Assembly (NCBI GenBank): GCA_021397845.1
Contig: CM038047.1
Span: 45,663,210-45,727,209 of the forward strand
Direction of reading: 5' to 3'
Source: Areca catechu
Lineage: Eukaryota > Streptophyta > Magnoliopsida > Arecales > Arecaceae
DNA: 64,000 bases
The position numbers were made by a program, and so were the translations under genes. Under the pieces are notes generated by a model. The model was given only the letters and a program-made list of their open reading frames with translations, did not search any database and had not been told where the DNA came from. This document shows positions 35,701 through 45,806 of this stretch, piece after piece. Numbering within the stretch: the stretch's first letter is position 1; every line of letters starts with the position of its first letter.

Positions 35701-37025
35701 ATTTTTGATTCTACAAAGTGGTATTAGAGCAAGTCTTCACATTCATCAAATCATTACATGGAGAAAAGTTTGAATGCTCAGTACTTAATTTTCAGGTCAG
35801 GATGGAATCTTAATTTTACCAGTTGTTTTTGCTTCAGTGCAGTAACAGTTTATATTGTAAACTCTTGAAAAGTAAAATCAGCTTCTGATATGATGATTTC
35901 TTTAATATTTTGAGATACTGCATTGTTCCTCAAGTTGTATTCTATGAATTCACTTGTCTATGCATACCACTAGCCGATCATCTCTTTGACAGCATATCTT
36001 TTAGTTTGGTGGGGAAGAAAATTTTACATTAGTTTGTCTAGCCATTCATTCAGAAGATTTCACAACCTAATTAGTTGTTAATAATGTGGTGCAGGACCAG
36101 AAGATTGATGTTATCCTTACTGATTACTGTATGCCAGAAAGTACAGGCTATGACCTTCTCAAGGCTGTCAAGGTATGCATTTTTTATTCCAATTATCTTC
36201 TATCACCTCGTACTGTTCCATTCTACTATTATTGGTATCATATGACCAATATTAGCAAAGCAAATTAACTGGATTGACTTTGCTTGGCCTAGTTCCTGTT
36301 ATTCAACAACTTTCTTTTCCTTGTATATCAGGAGAACAGTTGCTCAAGATCCATTCCAGTAGTCATGATGTCTTCTGAAAATGATCCCCAGAGAATCAGC
36401 AGGTCCTTTAGCTCCCTCACAATCTATTTATCCTTCTTATTAGTCATTTTCCCCTTGTCAAAATAAAGAAAAGAAACTGTGGCAGCCACATACTTTATCG
36501 CCTTTCAGTACCACGCATGATGCTTCGAGTGATTGGTGAAACTACATATAAAATTGGAAATAAATAACTTCTTTTTGCTACTTGTAAGTCTTCCATCATG
36601 GTGACATAGTTCAGTAGTGGTTCACACTTCGGAAAACCATTAGATATTCATCATAATCAAAGTTTACAGTCTTAACCTACATCCAAAAACATTATCCTGT
36701 TCTGACATTTTCAACTCGTCATAACTTTTGTCGACAATAATCCTGGAAATGCACCTATATGCCTAAATAACTTCTGATTTGCTTTCGGGTGTCTAGTCCT
36801 TTGCCAAATCACACGTATTCTTTGTGCAGGTGTCTAGCTGCCGGAGCTGAAGATTTCCTCCTAAAGCCTCTACACATAAAGGATGTGCAGAGGTTGAGAA
36901 ACTATGCTGGGTCAACAGCACCAACACTCAGCTCAGGCACCAAGAGGAAGCTGCCTGTAGATTTGATTGCTGAGAACAATGGTTCAGAGCGGCGTCCGTG
37001 CCTTGCTGGAGTTGCAGTAGCATGA
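31831..37025 (+). CDS. Type-A response regulator (cytokinin two-component signalling), five exons, 205 aa
   Basis: Exons 31831-32023, 34868-34947, 36095-36172, 36332-36402 and 36830-37025 all have GT-AG borders and join in frame to 618 nt with the stop. The product is a single receiver domain (residues ~36-165) with a short tail, as in type-A ARR/ORR proteins. These accept phosphate from His-phosphotransfer proteins and dampen cytokinin signalling. Visible key residues are the acidic pair Asp43-Asp44 (LVVDDSPVDRK), phosphoacceptor Asp101 (ILTDYCMPESTGYDLL), Ser131 (VVMMSSEN) and Lys153 (FLLKP). Residues 16-33 are 17 Gly plus one Ser, encoded by a GGN repeat, which is unusual. There is no Myb-like DNA-binding domain, which excludes type-B. 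No stop or frame break is seen. It is the only clearly intact host gene here. Intron 1 is 2.8 kb. Confidence 0.95.
32692..32833. repeat. (CT)n tract then alternating GT/GC tract in intron 1
   Basis: About 73 bp of nearly pure CT (32692-32765) followed by ~65 bp of alternating purine-pyrimidine (GTGTGTGCATGCGTGTGTG...), a type of sequence able to form Z-DNA. Confidence 0.9.
33716..34340. mobile_element. Possible MITE-like insertion in intron 1
   Basis: Repeated CTTGA(G/A)CTCA / GCTTGAATCAA-type words in both orientations. Ends resemble GTCTAGGATCTCAATTGATC and ...CTTGGTTACTACCCTA with ACTGCA on both outer sides. This resembles hAT-type MITEs of plants, but the termini are degenerate. Confidence 0.4.
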
Positions 37026-37630
37026 TCATATACTTAATTCCACATTGGTTTTTAACATGGTTTCGGTAATGAGATTCAAGCAAGGTCTTTTTCTCATCTT
37101 GTAATATACATGGATATATACTGGTGATAAGCAAAATCTTATTTTTATGTTCTTATTTTTTCCCTTTGTGCATATGGTCATTGTTGCTGGATTTATGAGA
37201 ATGGGAATGAGGGATTTATGTCGAGAGATTACTTTGGGATCCAAAGGAACAGGATAGCTTGCTAGAGATATAACAAGCTGTAATATCTGACTTGATAAGA
37301 TTATTGCAGCAGGTGAAAGCACCAGGTGTTGTAAAGATGTGGCTTTGCTAGCCAGAATGGTCTGATTTGGAGTTCTGTGATTTGGAAATTGGACCAAATA
37401 TTATATATGGGAGAGAACTACAAGTGGTTTTGCAAGATAGCGTTAGGGATGATTTATTTATTTATTTTATTTTTTGTTTTTTGTTTTGGTAAATTGGTGT
37501 ATTCTATTTATGGACGAGAGTGAATACAATCAAGGTAATCAGACAAGAGAAGGTCATGAAGCTAAGATGAAGCAGAATGCCAATCAGTCCATAAGACTGG
37601 ATCAGAGTGATTGGCGATATAAGAGGCGTT
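37026..37630 (+). other. 3' UTR and downstream flank of the response regulator
   Basis: No gene seen. The UTR probably ends within a few hundred bases of the stop, but I see no strong AATAAA. T-rich run at ~37456-37490. Confidence 0.5.
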
Positions 37631-37635
37631 AGGGA

Positions 37636-38265
37636 TGTTAGAAAATCCTGGATCAGAATATATGCCGTGGAAGTACCGTGGGAGAGACCCTGATGTGATG
37701 ATGGCAGCCTTCTTTCTAAACCAAGAAGTAGGAGAAGTAATAGAAGAGATTAGGAGAAAAGAGAGACTGATCTTTATTAATCATTGGAGAAGAAACCTTG
37801 ATTATAATCAAGAACTGATACTCGAGAAGCAATTCCACCTTGCGGACTCTCTCACGCAAGATCTTTTTCTTCAAACCCGTGGAAGACCTCCATGCTCAAG
37901 TCCTTCTTTCCACATGATGTAATCCTCACACTGATTTCTCTCTCATATCTCTTTAAACCGACGCTTCCTATATATAATCACATAGGCGATTTAGGGTTTC
38001 CTAAGTTGGCTGCAACCAACCAACTAATACTTGGACTTAAACCCCATAACCCATAAATTGGTTTATGTTACAGTCTCTCAAAAACTCCTTCTAAGTCACA
38101 TGAGTTAAAACTGAAACTTAGAACATCCCTGGAACACCTCTAGGAAAACCCTGGAATATATCCAGGACCCACTTGGGACGCCTCCAAGCCCCAGGGATCC
38201 TCGAACATCCCTGCCATGGCCTCCCAAGTCTCTCCAAGGCTTGGGAGCGCCACAAAATCCCTACA
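37636..38265 (-). repeat. 3' LTR of the gag-only element
   Basis: TG at 37636, CA at 38264-38265. On the minus strand it is preceded by GGGGGCACCAAGGTGAAGAT, which includes the polypurine tract. Confidence 0.88.
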
Positions 38266-38760
38266 ATCTTCACCTTGGTGCCCCCAAGCCTTGGCAAACT
38301 CGACAATGTCCTCCTGTACAACCCCGCTGTAACTGCATTTCCTGACAGCCTCTTGTGAGGATCTCCTTGCCTCTGCCAACACCCTTCAGCTACTGTGCAC
38401 CCTTGGAGGCCTTTAGGATGACTGCCTTCATAGCAAAAGACCCTTGCTTGTACCTTGGCACCACCATTGTAGCCTTCCTTCTGCCTGGCAGTTGCATTAG
38501 ACTTTTTCTTGGACTTCCCTAGAGAGAACCCAGCGAACCTGAACCGGCACTCGCTGTAACTAGAGCTCTACCTGACATCATCTCCTCAGAGCCACGCCTC
38601 ACTACCTGTGCACGCTACTCCACCTGCCTCGGAGCACCCCTGGCGCTGGTGCTGGGATATGACTCCTCCCCACGCACCCTTCCGCTCTGACCTTGTGTCG
38701 AAACCTGCTCCACCCGTGAAGCCACCTTTCCCTGGTGCTCCACCTGAAACTGAAGTCCAC

Positions 38761-39717
38761 CTATGCCACAGAATGAAACCCCGAGGTCAGCAACTCAATG
38801 CCGCCCTGTTGAGCTTGTACCTGAACCTCATACCCAATTGCTACTTCCTCGAACCCTCCGCATCCCACGGACCCCTTTGAGACCATTTTAGATACACTGC
38901 CTCCCGCAGGCTCCTCCAAAATCAAGAGCTCATCCGACTCTTCCTTTGACCCAGCAACTGAACCTGAGAAATCTGGGCTTTCCTTTTCTCCATCCTTGCA
39001 CTTCTTCCTAAGCGGACACTCCCGCTTAAAGTGCACTGCTACACCACACCTGTAGCACTTGCCAGCCATGCTGCCTTTCCTGGACTATACCCATCCCACC
39101 TGTTCACCCTTCTTCCATTTTCTTGGCCTCTCTGATACAGCCAAACCCCCTGGAAGACCCCCCTCTTCGTCATCCGTTCTCGCTGCTCATTGGACCTTAG
39201 CACTGATATGATCTTCTCATACACCAGCATCTCCGTGTAGTCACCAATGGATCGAAGCTCCCGGGGAGTGAACATAAAAGCAGCAGACTTTTATCTTTCT
39301 CTTCTAAATCTATCCCAATGTTGAGCAAATCCATGCTCATCTGGTCGAACCGTTGAATGTGTCCCGCAATATCCTTATGCTCTTGAATCAGAAGGCTGTA
39401 TAGTTGCTTCTTCAGCACCAACTTATTGCATATATTCTTTTCCATATACATGGTGTGCAACCTCGACCACAATCTCTTGGATGTCTTCTCCTCCAACACG
39501 CCATACAAAATCTCATCCGTCAAACAAGCCTTAATCGTGGCACATGCCCTTTTCTCCAAGGACATCCACTCCTTGTCATTTATACCCCTGGCCTATCTTC
39601 CAAAGCTAGATCTAATCCCATCTGAATCAGCAAGTCTTCCACCCTAACCTTCCACATAGTGAAACTCCCTTTTCCATCAAACTTCTCCATACTAATCTTC
39701 ATCCCGTTGCCTTCCAT
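38761..39717 (-). pseudogene. gag of the gag-only Copia-type element
   Basis: Starts at ATG 39717 (minus) with MEGNGMKISMEKFDGKGSF, the UBN2 N-terminus. A frameshift near 39588 leads to the core EWMSLEKRACATIKACLTDE (39565-39275), and another near 39275 leads to DYTEMLVYEKI. The zinc knuckle CYRCGVAVHFKREC (CX2CX4HX4C) at ~39020-39060 is complete. A Glu/Ser-rich tail runs to 38761. Because gag is the only gene, the element could supply capsid protein at most. The two frame breaks argue this copy no longer does so. Confidence 0.8.
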
Positions 39718-39912
39718 GATCCAAAATAATCATAACATCGAAAGATTGACAAAAAACCTTGAAGAAGATACCTGATGTAAAGAGGGTATAAACAGCAGCC
39801 CCAGATCTTATCCTTCCTCTCAACACCTTGAGGAAATCCTAGATCTGAACCCTTCTCCAAAATCCTGGAAAAACCTCAATGGGATCCTGGGATAGAAAAC
39901 TCCTCTCTCTAC

Positions 39913-39924
39913 GCTCTGATACCA
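39913..39924 (-). other. Primer-binding site of the gag-only element (tRNA-iMet)
   Basis: TGGTATCAGAGC on the minus strand, two bases inside the LTR start at 39927. A perfect match to initiator tRNA-Met. Confidence 0.92.
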
Positions 39925-39926
39925 CT

Positions 39927-40567
39927 TGTTAGAAAATCTTGGATCAGAGTATATGCCGCGGAAGCACCGTGGGAGAGACCCTGACGTGATGATGGTAGCC
40001 TTCTTTCTAAACCAAGAAGTAGGAGAAGTAATAAAAGATATTAAGAGAAAAGAGAGACTGATCTTTATTAATCCTTGGAGAAGAAACCTTGATTACAATC
40101 AAGAACTAGTACCTTTCTGACACCCGAGAAGTAACTCCACCTTGCGGACTCCCTCACACAAGATCCTCTTCTCCAAACCCGTGGAAGACCTCCACGCCCA
40201 AGCCTTTCTTCCGCGTGATGTAACTCTCATGCTGATTCCTCTCTCATACCCCTCTAAATCGACGCTCCCTATATATAATCACATAGGCGGTTTAGGGCTT
40301 CCTAAGTTGGTTGCAACAAACCAACTAATACTTGGACTTAAATCCCATAACCCACAAATCTGGTTATGTTAGTCTCTCAAAATCTCCCCCCTAAGTCACA
40401 TGAGATAAAACTGAAATTTAAAGCATCCCTGGAACACCTCCAGGAAACCTCTGGAATATATTCAGGACCCGCTTGGGACACACCCCCAAGCTCCAGGGAT
40501 CCTCGAACATCCCTGCCATGGCCTTCCAAGTCTCTCCAAGACTTGGGAGCACCACAAAATTCCTACA
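39927..40567 (-). repeat. 5' LTR of the gag-only element
   Basis: Starts TGTTAGAAAATCTTGG and ends CCTACA; AGGGA follows at 40568-40572. Very similar to the 3' LTR throughout. Confidence 0.88.
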
Positions 40568-40572
40568 AGGGA

Positions 40573-41499
40573 TGATACTTTGATGGAAGCCTTTGTGAAC
40601 CGGTGAAGAACAAACATTTATCTTACCCCAAAAAAAAAGAAGAAGAAGAAACATATACAAAAAATCAGCTGCTATTTTAAGAGAAGATGAAGGGTATGCT
40701 TACAAGTCACCCACACCGGTTTATTCCCTAAAAATTGACTGTCGATCGAGTAGAGTTTGCTGCTCCGATTAAGTTGGCCCCCACTCTTTCCTTGTTTCCG
40801 TTGGGTGGACTACCCATCTCAACCAGATGGGCCTGACAAACTTAACCCACATAAGTGACCAAATTTAGGTTCACATTGACACCAGTTTAATTGGGCGGTC
40901 AAAATGCCTGAGCTAAGCCCAGTTTTTTGGCAGGTGGATTTGGATTCTATATCGACAAATGGAGTACTGCCAACATTGGTTGCGTTTGTGGACGCCAATC
41001 CCTTAGAAAGCTAGTATTAGCTAGTAAAGCATTCCCAATTAAATGCTACACAATGTATGCAACGCAAGCCCATAACCAAGATCTACCAAAAAGAAAGCTA
41101 TTAGCTTGCTATTGGAGTATGATCTGTGTCCTGGGTCGAAATCTCAATAAGGATTTATATCATTGTTGCTCCTTATTATCGTTCACAAGAGTTTTCAATT
41201 TTCAACCTACTCTAAAGTCTAAGGGGCTTGAAGATCAACTAAGTAAGGCTATGTTGGGATATTCCTATAGCAATATCTTGATGGAATCAGGCCTATTAGC
41301 TTGGCTAGCCCGTATCTTTAATCTAAATCCCAGCATGGAAGTTTGTCGGTATGGAAGAGAGAGAACCATCCAGATCTTCTTTTTTTTTACCTTTTTCCAC
41401 AAGATTTAGGCTGAAAGGTATTGGATTGAATGAGCCATCAAAGCTTAATTTGTTAATCTTGCAAGAAAAAAATCTTGAGAATTTATCATATATGTAACT
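40573..41499. other. Unassigned stretch between elements
   Basis: A 160-codon plus-strand frame at 40927-41409 has no domain I recognise and no clear start context. The region may include degraded transposon DNA. I do not call it a gene. Confidence 0.45.
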
Positions 41500-41642
41500 G
41501 ATGGAATCCATTTATGTACGAACATTAGTTCCAGAAGGTAGAATAGGTGCATATCCCATTTCTATGGTACCACCAAATAAATCTTGCTAAAAATGAAATG
41601 GATGATTTGGTTTTAACCATTGATGATGTCCCATATAACAAC
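41500..41642 (-). pseudogene. Second CACTA transposase fragment (TNPD-type)
   Basis: The minus-strand reading GHHQWLKPNHPFHF, then DLFGGTIEMGYAPILPSG, parallels GHRRWLETNHPF and FDSTIELGSTPILPSG of the transposase at ~26960-27070. The similarity ends at 41642, where a Gypsy LTR begins. Confidence 0.8.
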
Positions 41643-42774
41643 GGGGTCGCCCGTCGAAGCCGGGCTCCGTCCTCCACCAGGTCGGTCCCCGCCAGGTCGG
41701 GATGTCTAGGTCGGAGCCGAGCTCAAACCTCGCCAGCGGCAGACCTTTTGAGCCCGAGGTCAGGTCCCGTGTCCCGGAGTCGATCTCAAGCCTCCTCCGC
41801 CAAGAGGTACCCCTCCGAGGCTGGGCGCACCTCATACACCTCTGCCAGCCCGAGCTCGGTAAAAGTTGGGCCCCCCTGGCCTTGTGCCGAGCTCGGCTCT
41901 CCTCCGCACAGCCGAGCCACCGCGAGACGGGTCCCCTACGAGTGGGCCCCATCTTTCCAGCTCGGCCCTTAGCTCAGATCGAGACTCCGACCACTATGGG
42001 AGCAGCACCTCCCATCTGAAGACGATGACAGGCTCCCCGAGGACCATACGATAGCACCCGCCATGTCGCCATTAATGCCCACGGTCACCATTCACACTAG
42101 AAAGAAAGGAAGCTCACATCAAGGCACCATGCCCTCCATCGACCTACCGTACGACCGGAGAAAAGACCCCACCAGGGAGTGCGGTTCCCGAGAGCGGCAA
42201 CGCAACAGTCGAGGCTTCCAGGAAGGGCAAATAAAAGGAATGTTAGAGGCATGTAGAAGCTTCCCCAGCTACCCAATGAAGAAGGCATCCCGTCTATGGA
42301 TGGTACCTTGTTGTACCCGTCTGATAGCATGGGAGAACCCCGAGGCGAGTCAAAGTAGAAGACTCAGCCAGAGTAAACAAGAAGGGGGTAACAACAACAC
42401 TAATGGATATATTATTTTTCCTTCTTCCAAGCAAGAACAACACAACCTCCATAAGGAGAAAGAGAAGAGGGAGGAGAGGCCAGAGAGGAGGGCAAGACCA
42501 CCTCGGCCACCGCATCTCCTAGCTCACTCACACTCTCATACACTCCACTCACTCCTCCTAGTGTGGAGCTCATCCAAAGGGGCTCGACCAGGAGGATCTG
42601 TTCCCATGGATCGTCAATGACTTGACCATCGAAGTGCCCCCGCCGGAATCCCCGGCCCGGGTCACTAACATGGCTGTCTTGCAGGTCCCGAGGCACCGAA
42701 GGCATCCCGGCGGGCGGACGCGAACCACCCGACACCATCAGCAGCTACGGGCCACGACGATCCAGGCGGCAATA
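41643..42774 (+). repeat. 5'-truncated Gypsy LTR related to Gypsy-1
   Basis: Starts inside the LTR at text matching 14474 onward (CCGTCCTCCACC.GGTCG, GATGTCTAGGTCGGAGCC) and ends GGCGGCAATA at 42774, matching CGGCAACA of Gypsy-1 with C-to-T in the final CA. It lacks the first ~130 bp and the 115-bp array, having only about one unit equivalent. There is no internal sequence and no clean duplication, so it is a rearranged solo LTR. Confidence 0.75.
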
Positions 42775-43543
42775 GTTTATAACATATCTTAAATCAAAGA
42801 TAATGTATTATAGAATATATTGAAAATAATAGCTACATGAATGATAACAAAATGATTAAGAAATAAAATTATATTACTTTAAAGATAAAACATAAAAAAA
42901 AGATAAAGCAGCGTTGTCTTAAGCATTGTATACTAAAGCAGGAGCCTAGTCATCTACTAGGGGGTCCTACAGTGGTGAAGGAGATTGATGGTAAAAATGA
43001 TCCACAAATCGGTCAAATTATGCAAATTTCTTGTCCAAACATCTTGTCATAGATCCCTCCAATGCATTTGTCCGTGTGTTGATATGTTCCACAAAAGATC
43101 TCGAGTGCGTCTGTTTGAGTATGCAATGTGATTACTAATCAAACTATGTATATTGGCCAAGTTGAATAAGATGGATAGGCTATATATAGACTGAGAAAAG
43201 TATCTAGGCTGGTCTCTACTAGTATGCTGACCTTCTCTTTTATTATCATTTTTTTCTTCATCGACTTTTGCAATACGTTTCCATACCCCATTGGTAAGTG
43301 TATAATCATATGTCTCAGGAATGAATGATTATAAATGTCAATGGATTTAAACTTGATAACTTCATCGTCATCAATGATAGGGATATCAAATGCCTTAAAA
43401 ATAACAATCAAAAACATTTTATAAGGTAAAATTGATTTCAAACTTTGAAAACATTCATTCATATAATTTATTATTGTATATGCTAAATTAACTTCATCAT
43501 TCGAAATAATTATTTTGGAGAGAAATATCTCGGAACGATACAT
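42775..43543 (-). pseudogene. Remnant resembling the 'putative plant transposon protein' domain
   Basis: The frame 43543-43139 contains ILPYKMFLIVIFKAFDIPI followed by IDIYNHSFLRHM, similar in order to the LPYGMLLTRIF...HFGV...Y.K..L.R pattern of plant transposon-protein (PF20167-type) genes. Sequence toward 42950 in other frames may be its C-terminal part. The start and the borders are not clear, and the family call is tentative. Confidence 0.4.
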
Positions 43544-44409
43544 TATCTCTATGACCTCCTCTAGGTAAGATATTGAATATAATAATATAATAAATAAATT
43601 GATTCAAAAATGGCAAAGTATGTGCATTAGGTTTAGTAGTTCGATATACAGTATTATTTTCAAAAATAATTTTGCTAAAGTTTTGATAATCTAACTATCG
43701 ATGACTCTAATAAATGCTATTGAAGTATCCATCACCATATTATAGAATGCCTAATATTTGACCAAGATTACTATAGTCAAATTCAATAATCTTTTTTTGA
43801 TATACGATGAAATAGAATAACTTGTACTATTGAAACTAAAATTAGTAAAAAAATATTTTACTAGAGTAGGATAGGTTGATTTGTTTATCATAATTATAAA
43901 AATCAAATTTGAAGATCATCAAAATAATTTAAATCTACTTTCGAGAAAAAAAAAGATTTAAACTTCTTACTTCACTCATTATTCAAAAATAAATCACTTT
44001 CATACCTACTTGAAGGTTGTTTTCCTTTTTCTACTCGGGATATACCTTCACCATTTTTTGAAGCTATTTAATTTGAGAGATTAGAGAGGATTTTAAAGAT
44101 TTTAAAAAAGAAGAGAGATTTAAAATGAAGATGAGTTAGAATAGAAGAGAGGAGCACATGAAATAGTCCCTCTAACTAGCCATTGCAAAATTATGATCGT
44201 TATAACCATTTATGACCATTGCAAAATTTTAAAATTTTGTTTAGAATTAAAATTTTGTATTGAACCGGCAATTCCAATTTCAAAGATATTTATTTACTGG
44301 AATAGAAATTATGTGTTCAACCAATAATTTCTAAAAGTCTATTTTAATCATGAATACATAATTTCAGTTTTAATTTTTTTTTAAAAAAAAAATTTAAAAA
44401 AATTAATGG
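43544..44409. other. AT-rich DNA, no gene seen
   Basis: Short self-complementary words (for example AAAATTTTAAAATTTT near 44224), no coding similarity. Confidence 0.5.
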
Positions 44410-44760
44410 GATGTGCCACTATGGGAGAAGGCTGAAGTGGGGGAGGCGCGCTGCCGCCTGGGGGAGGGGGGACAAAGAAGGTTGGGGGGAGGCTCACCGC
44501 CGTGGGGGGAGGGGGGAGGTCAAAGAAGGAGAGGGGGGTGCCGAGAGGGAAGCATGCTGCCATGGGGAGAGACCAAAGGAGGAGAAGAGGGGGGAGAGGC
44601 GCGCCACCATGGGGGGAGGCCGAATGAGGAGAAGAGTGGAGGGGGGGGGGAAGTGGGGAGGCGTGTAGCTGTCGGGGGAGGCCGAAGGGGAGGGGCGTGC
44701 AGCTGTGGGGGGAGGCCGAAGGGGGAAAAGAAGGGAGAGGCGTGGAGGGGACAGCATGCT
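44410..44760. repeat. G-rich degenerate minisatellite (~50-65 bp units)
   Basis: About six units like GGAGGCGCGCCACCATGGGG followed by GGAGGCCGAA and GGAGAAGAG. Many G-runs on the plus strand could allow G-quadruplexes. The Pro/Ser-rich minus-strand frames (44381-44865) and Gly/Arg-rich plus-strand frames are shadows. Confidence 0.8.
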
Positions 44761-44862
44761 TAGGTGCACCGACCCAAAGGGGTTGGCACAAAGAGGAGAT
44801 AGGTAGAGGTGAGGAGAATAAGGAAGAAGAAAAGTAGATTTTTTTAAAAAATTATCGGGGTA

Positions 44863-44899
44863 CACTTGAAATTATGGATTCAATCCATAATTTCAAGTG
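44863..44899. repeat. Perfect 18-bp inverted repeat, 1-nt loop
   Basis: CACTTGAAATTATGGATT, one base, then its exact reverse complement. A second, imperfect fold (TAGTTTGAAAATTATTTTTC and continuation) lies ~100 bp downstream. Confidence 0.95.
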
Positions 44900-45414
44900 G
44901 CTACTATATTAATGAATTAGCTACCTGAAATTACGAGTCGAACCCATAACTACTTCAAGCAGGTCATTCTCTCAGCAAAGCGTGGTAGTTTGAAAATTAT
45001 TTTTCAAACTACTTTTTAAAATATATTATTAAAAAAAATCATTTTGACAGCCGTTCATGTCCTTGGTGTCACCACCTACCACCCACCACATGTCTAGGTG
45101 GAGTGTAGGGGGGAAGCCAATTGCAATTAAGCCTGCTGTACCATGTGCCATGAGAGAAGCCCACGCGGCCGGGCGCGGGTGCTACGCGGAGCACGCCGCA
45201 TGACCCGCGTGCTCGAAGGGCGGAACCGCGAGCCGACCAAATGAAGCGAACCACGCCTCCAGACCGGCCATCATTTGAGTGAAACGTCTACATCGTTTTT
45301 GGCAGCAAGCTGTTCACCGATCTAGTTGTTGCCAATTGCCGACCTCCACTGAGAAATGATAACCTGGCTTTAGTCGCATCCAACGCGTTCCACAGTATAT
45401 TTTTGGACTGGAAT

Positions 45415-45486
45415 AGTTCCGGCCATCAGTGGCATAAGAATTTGATTCGAAGTTCCGGCCATCAGTGGCATAAGAATTTGATTTGA
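45415..45486. repeat. Two tandem copies of a 36-bp unit
   Basis: AGTTCCGGCCATCAGTGGCA + TAAGAATTTGATTCGA, repeated with one change and followed by a partial third AGTTC. Confidence 0.95.
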
Positions 45487-45801
45487 AGTTCTGCAGGATT
45501 ATGAGATAATTTTTTAATGGTAGATGAAACTTACATATATTTTTTCCTAGGAAACAAGTCAAGCGATATCTTTGAAAAAAAAGGAACGGCTAGGAGGGGG
45601 TGCATGCGGTATGGGTTGTCAAAGCGTGCATTATCTTGTGAAGGACATTTTTTTTGGGTATTTAAATCACATGACTTGTAGGAGATGAAGATTCATCGCT
45701 TGATGGTTGCACCGAGCAAACTTATCCTGACCCTTGGCTCCCCTCTTACGGTAAAAGGGTCCCAAGTCTTGCCCTATGCAACTGTGCTCTAATCATATTT
45801 G

Positions 45802-45806
45802 TCAAG
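45802..45806. repeat. Left target-site copy of Gypsy-2 (TCAAG)
   Basis: Perfect match to TCAAG at 53816-53820. Confidence 0.92.

Larger units (their letters stand above)
37636..40567 (-). mobile_element. Complete gag-only Copia-type retrotransposon (TR-GAG-like), 2932 bp
   Basis: LTRs at 37636-38265 (630 bp) and 39927-40567 (641 bp) both start TGTTAGAAAATC and end CTACA. A perfect AGGGA duplication flanks them (37631-37635 and 40568-40572). Minus-strand internal order is primer site (39913-39924), gag and polypurine tract, with only ~1.66 kb between LTRs and no pol. This matches the described class of terminal-repeat retrotransposons with a GAG domain. Gag is frameshifted, so it depends on another element or is dead. 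Confidence 0.88.

Noticed and set aside
40927..41409. 160-codon plus-strand ORF
   Set aside because: No domain recognised, no supporting splice or promoter signals, and it is located among transposon fragments.
44381..44865. Pro/Ser-rich protein resembling an extensin
   Set aside because: It is the complement of a G-rich minisatellite; no signal peptide and no conserved repeat such as Ser-Pro4 in register.
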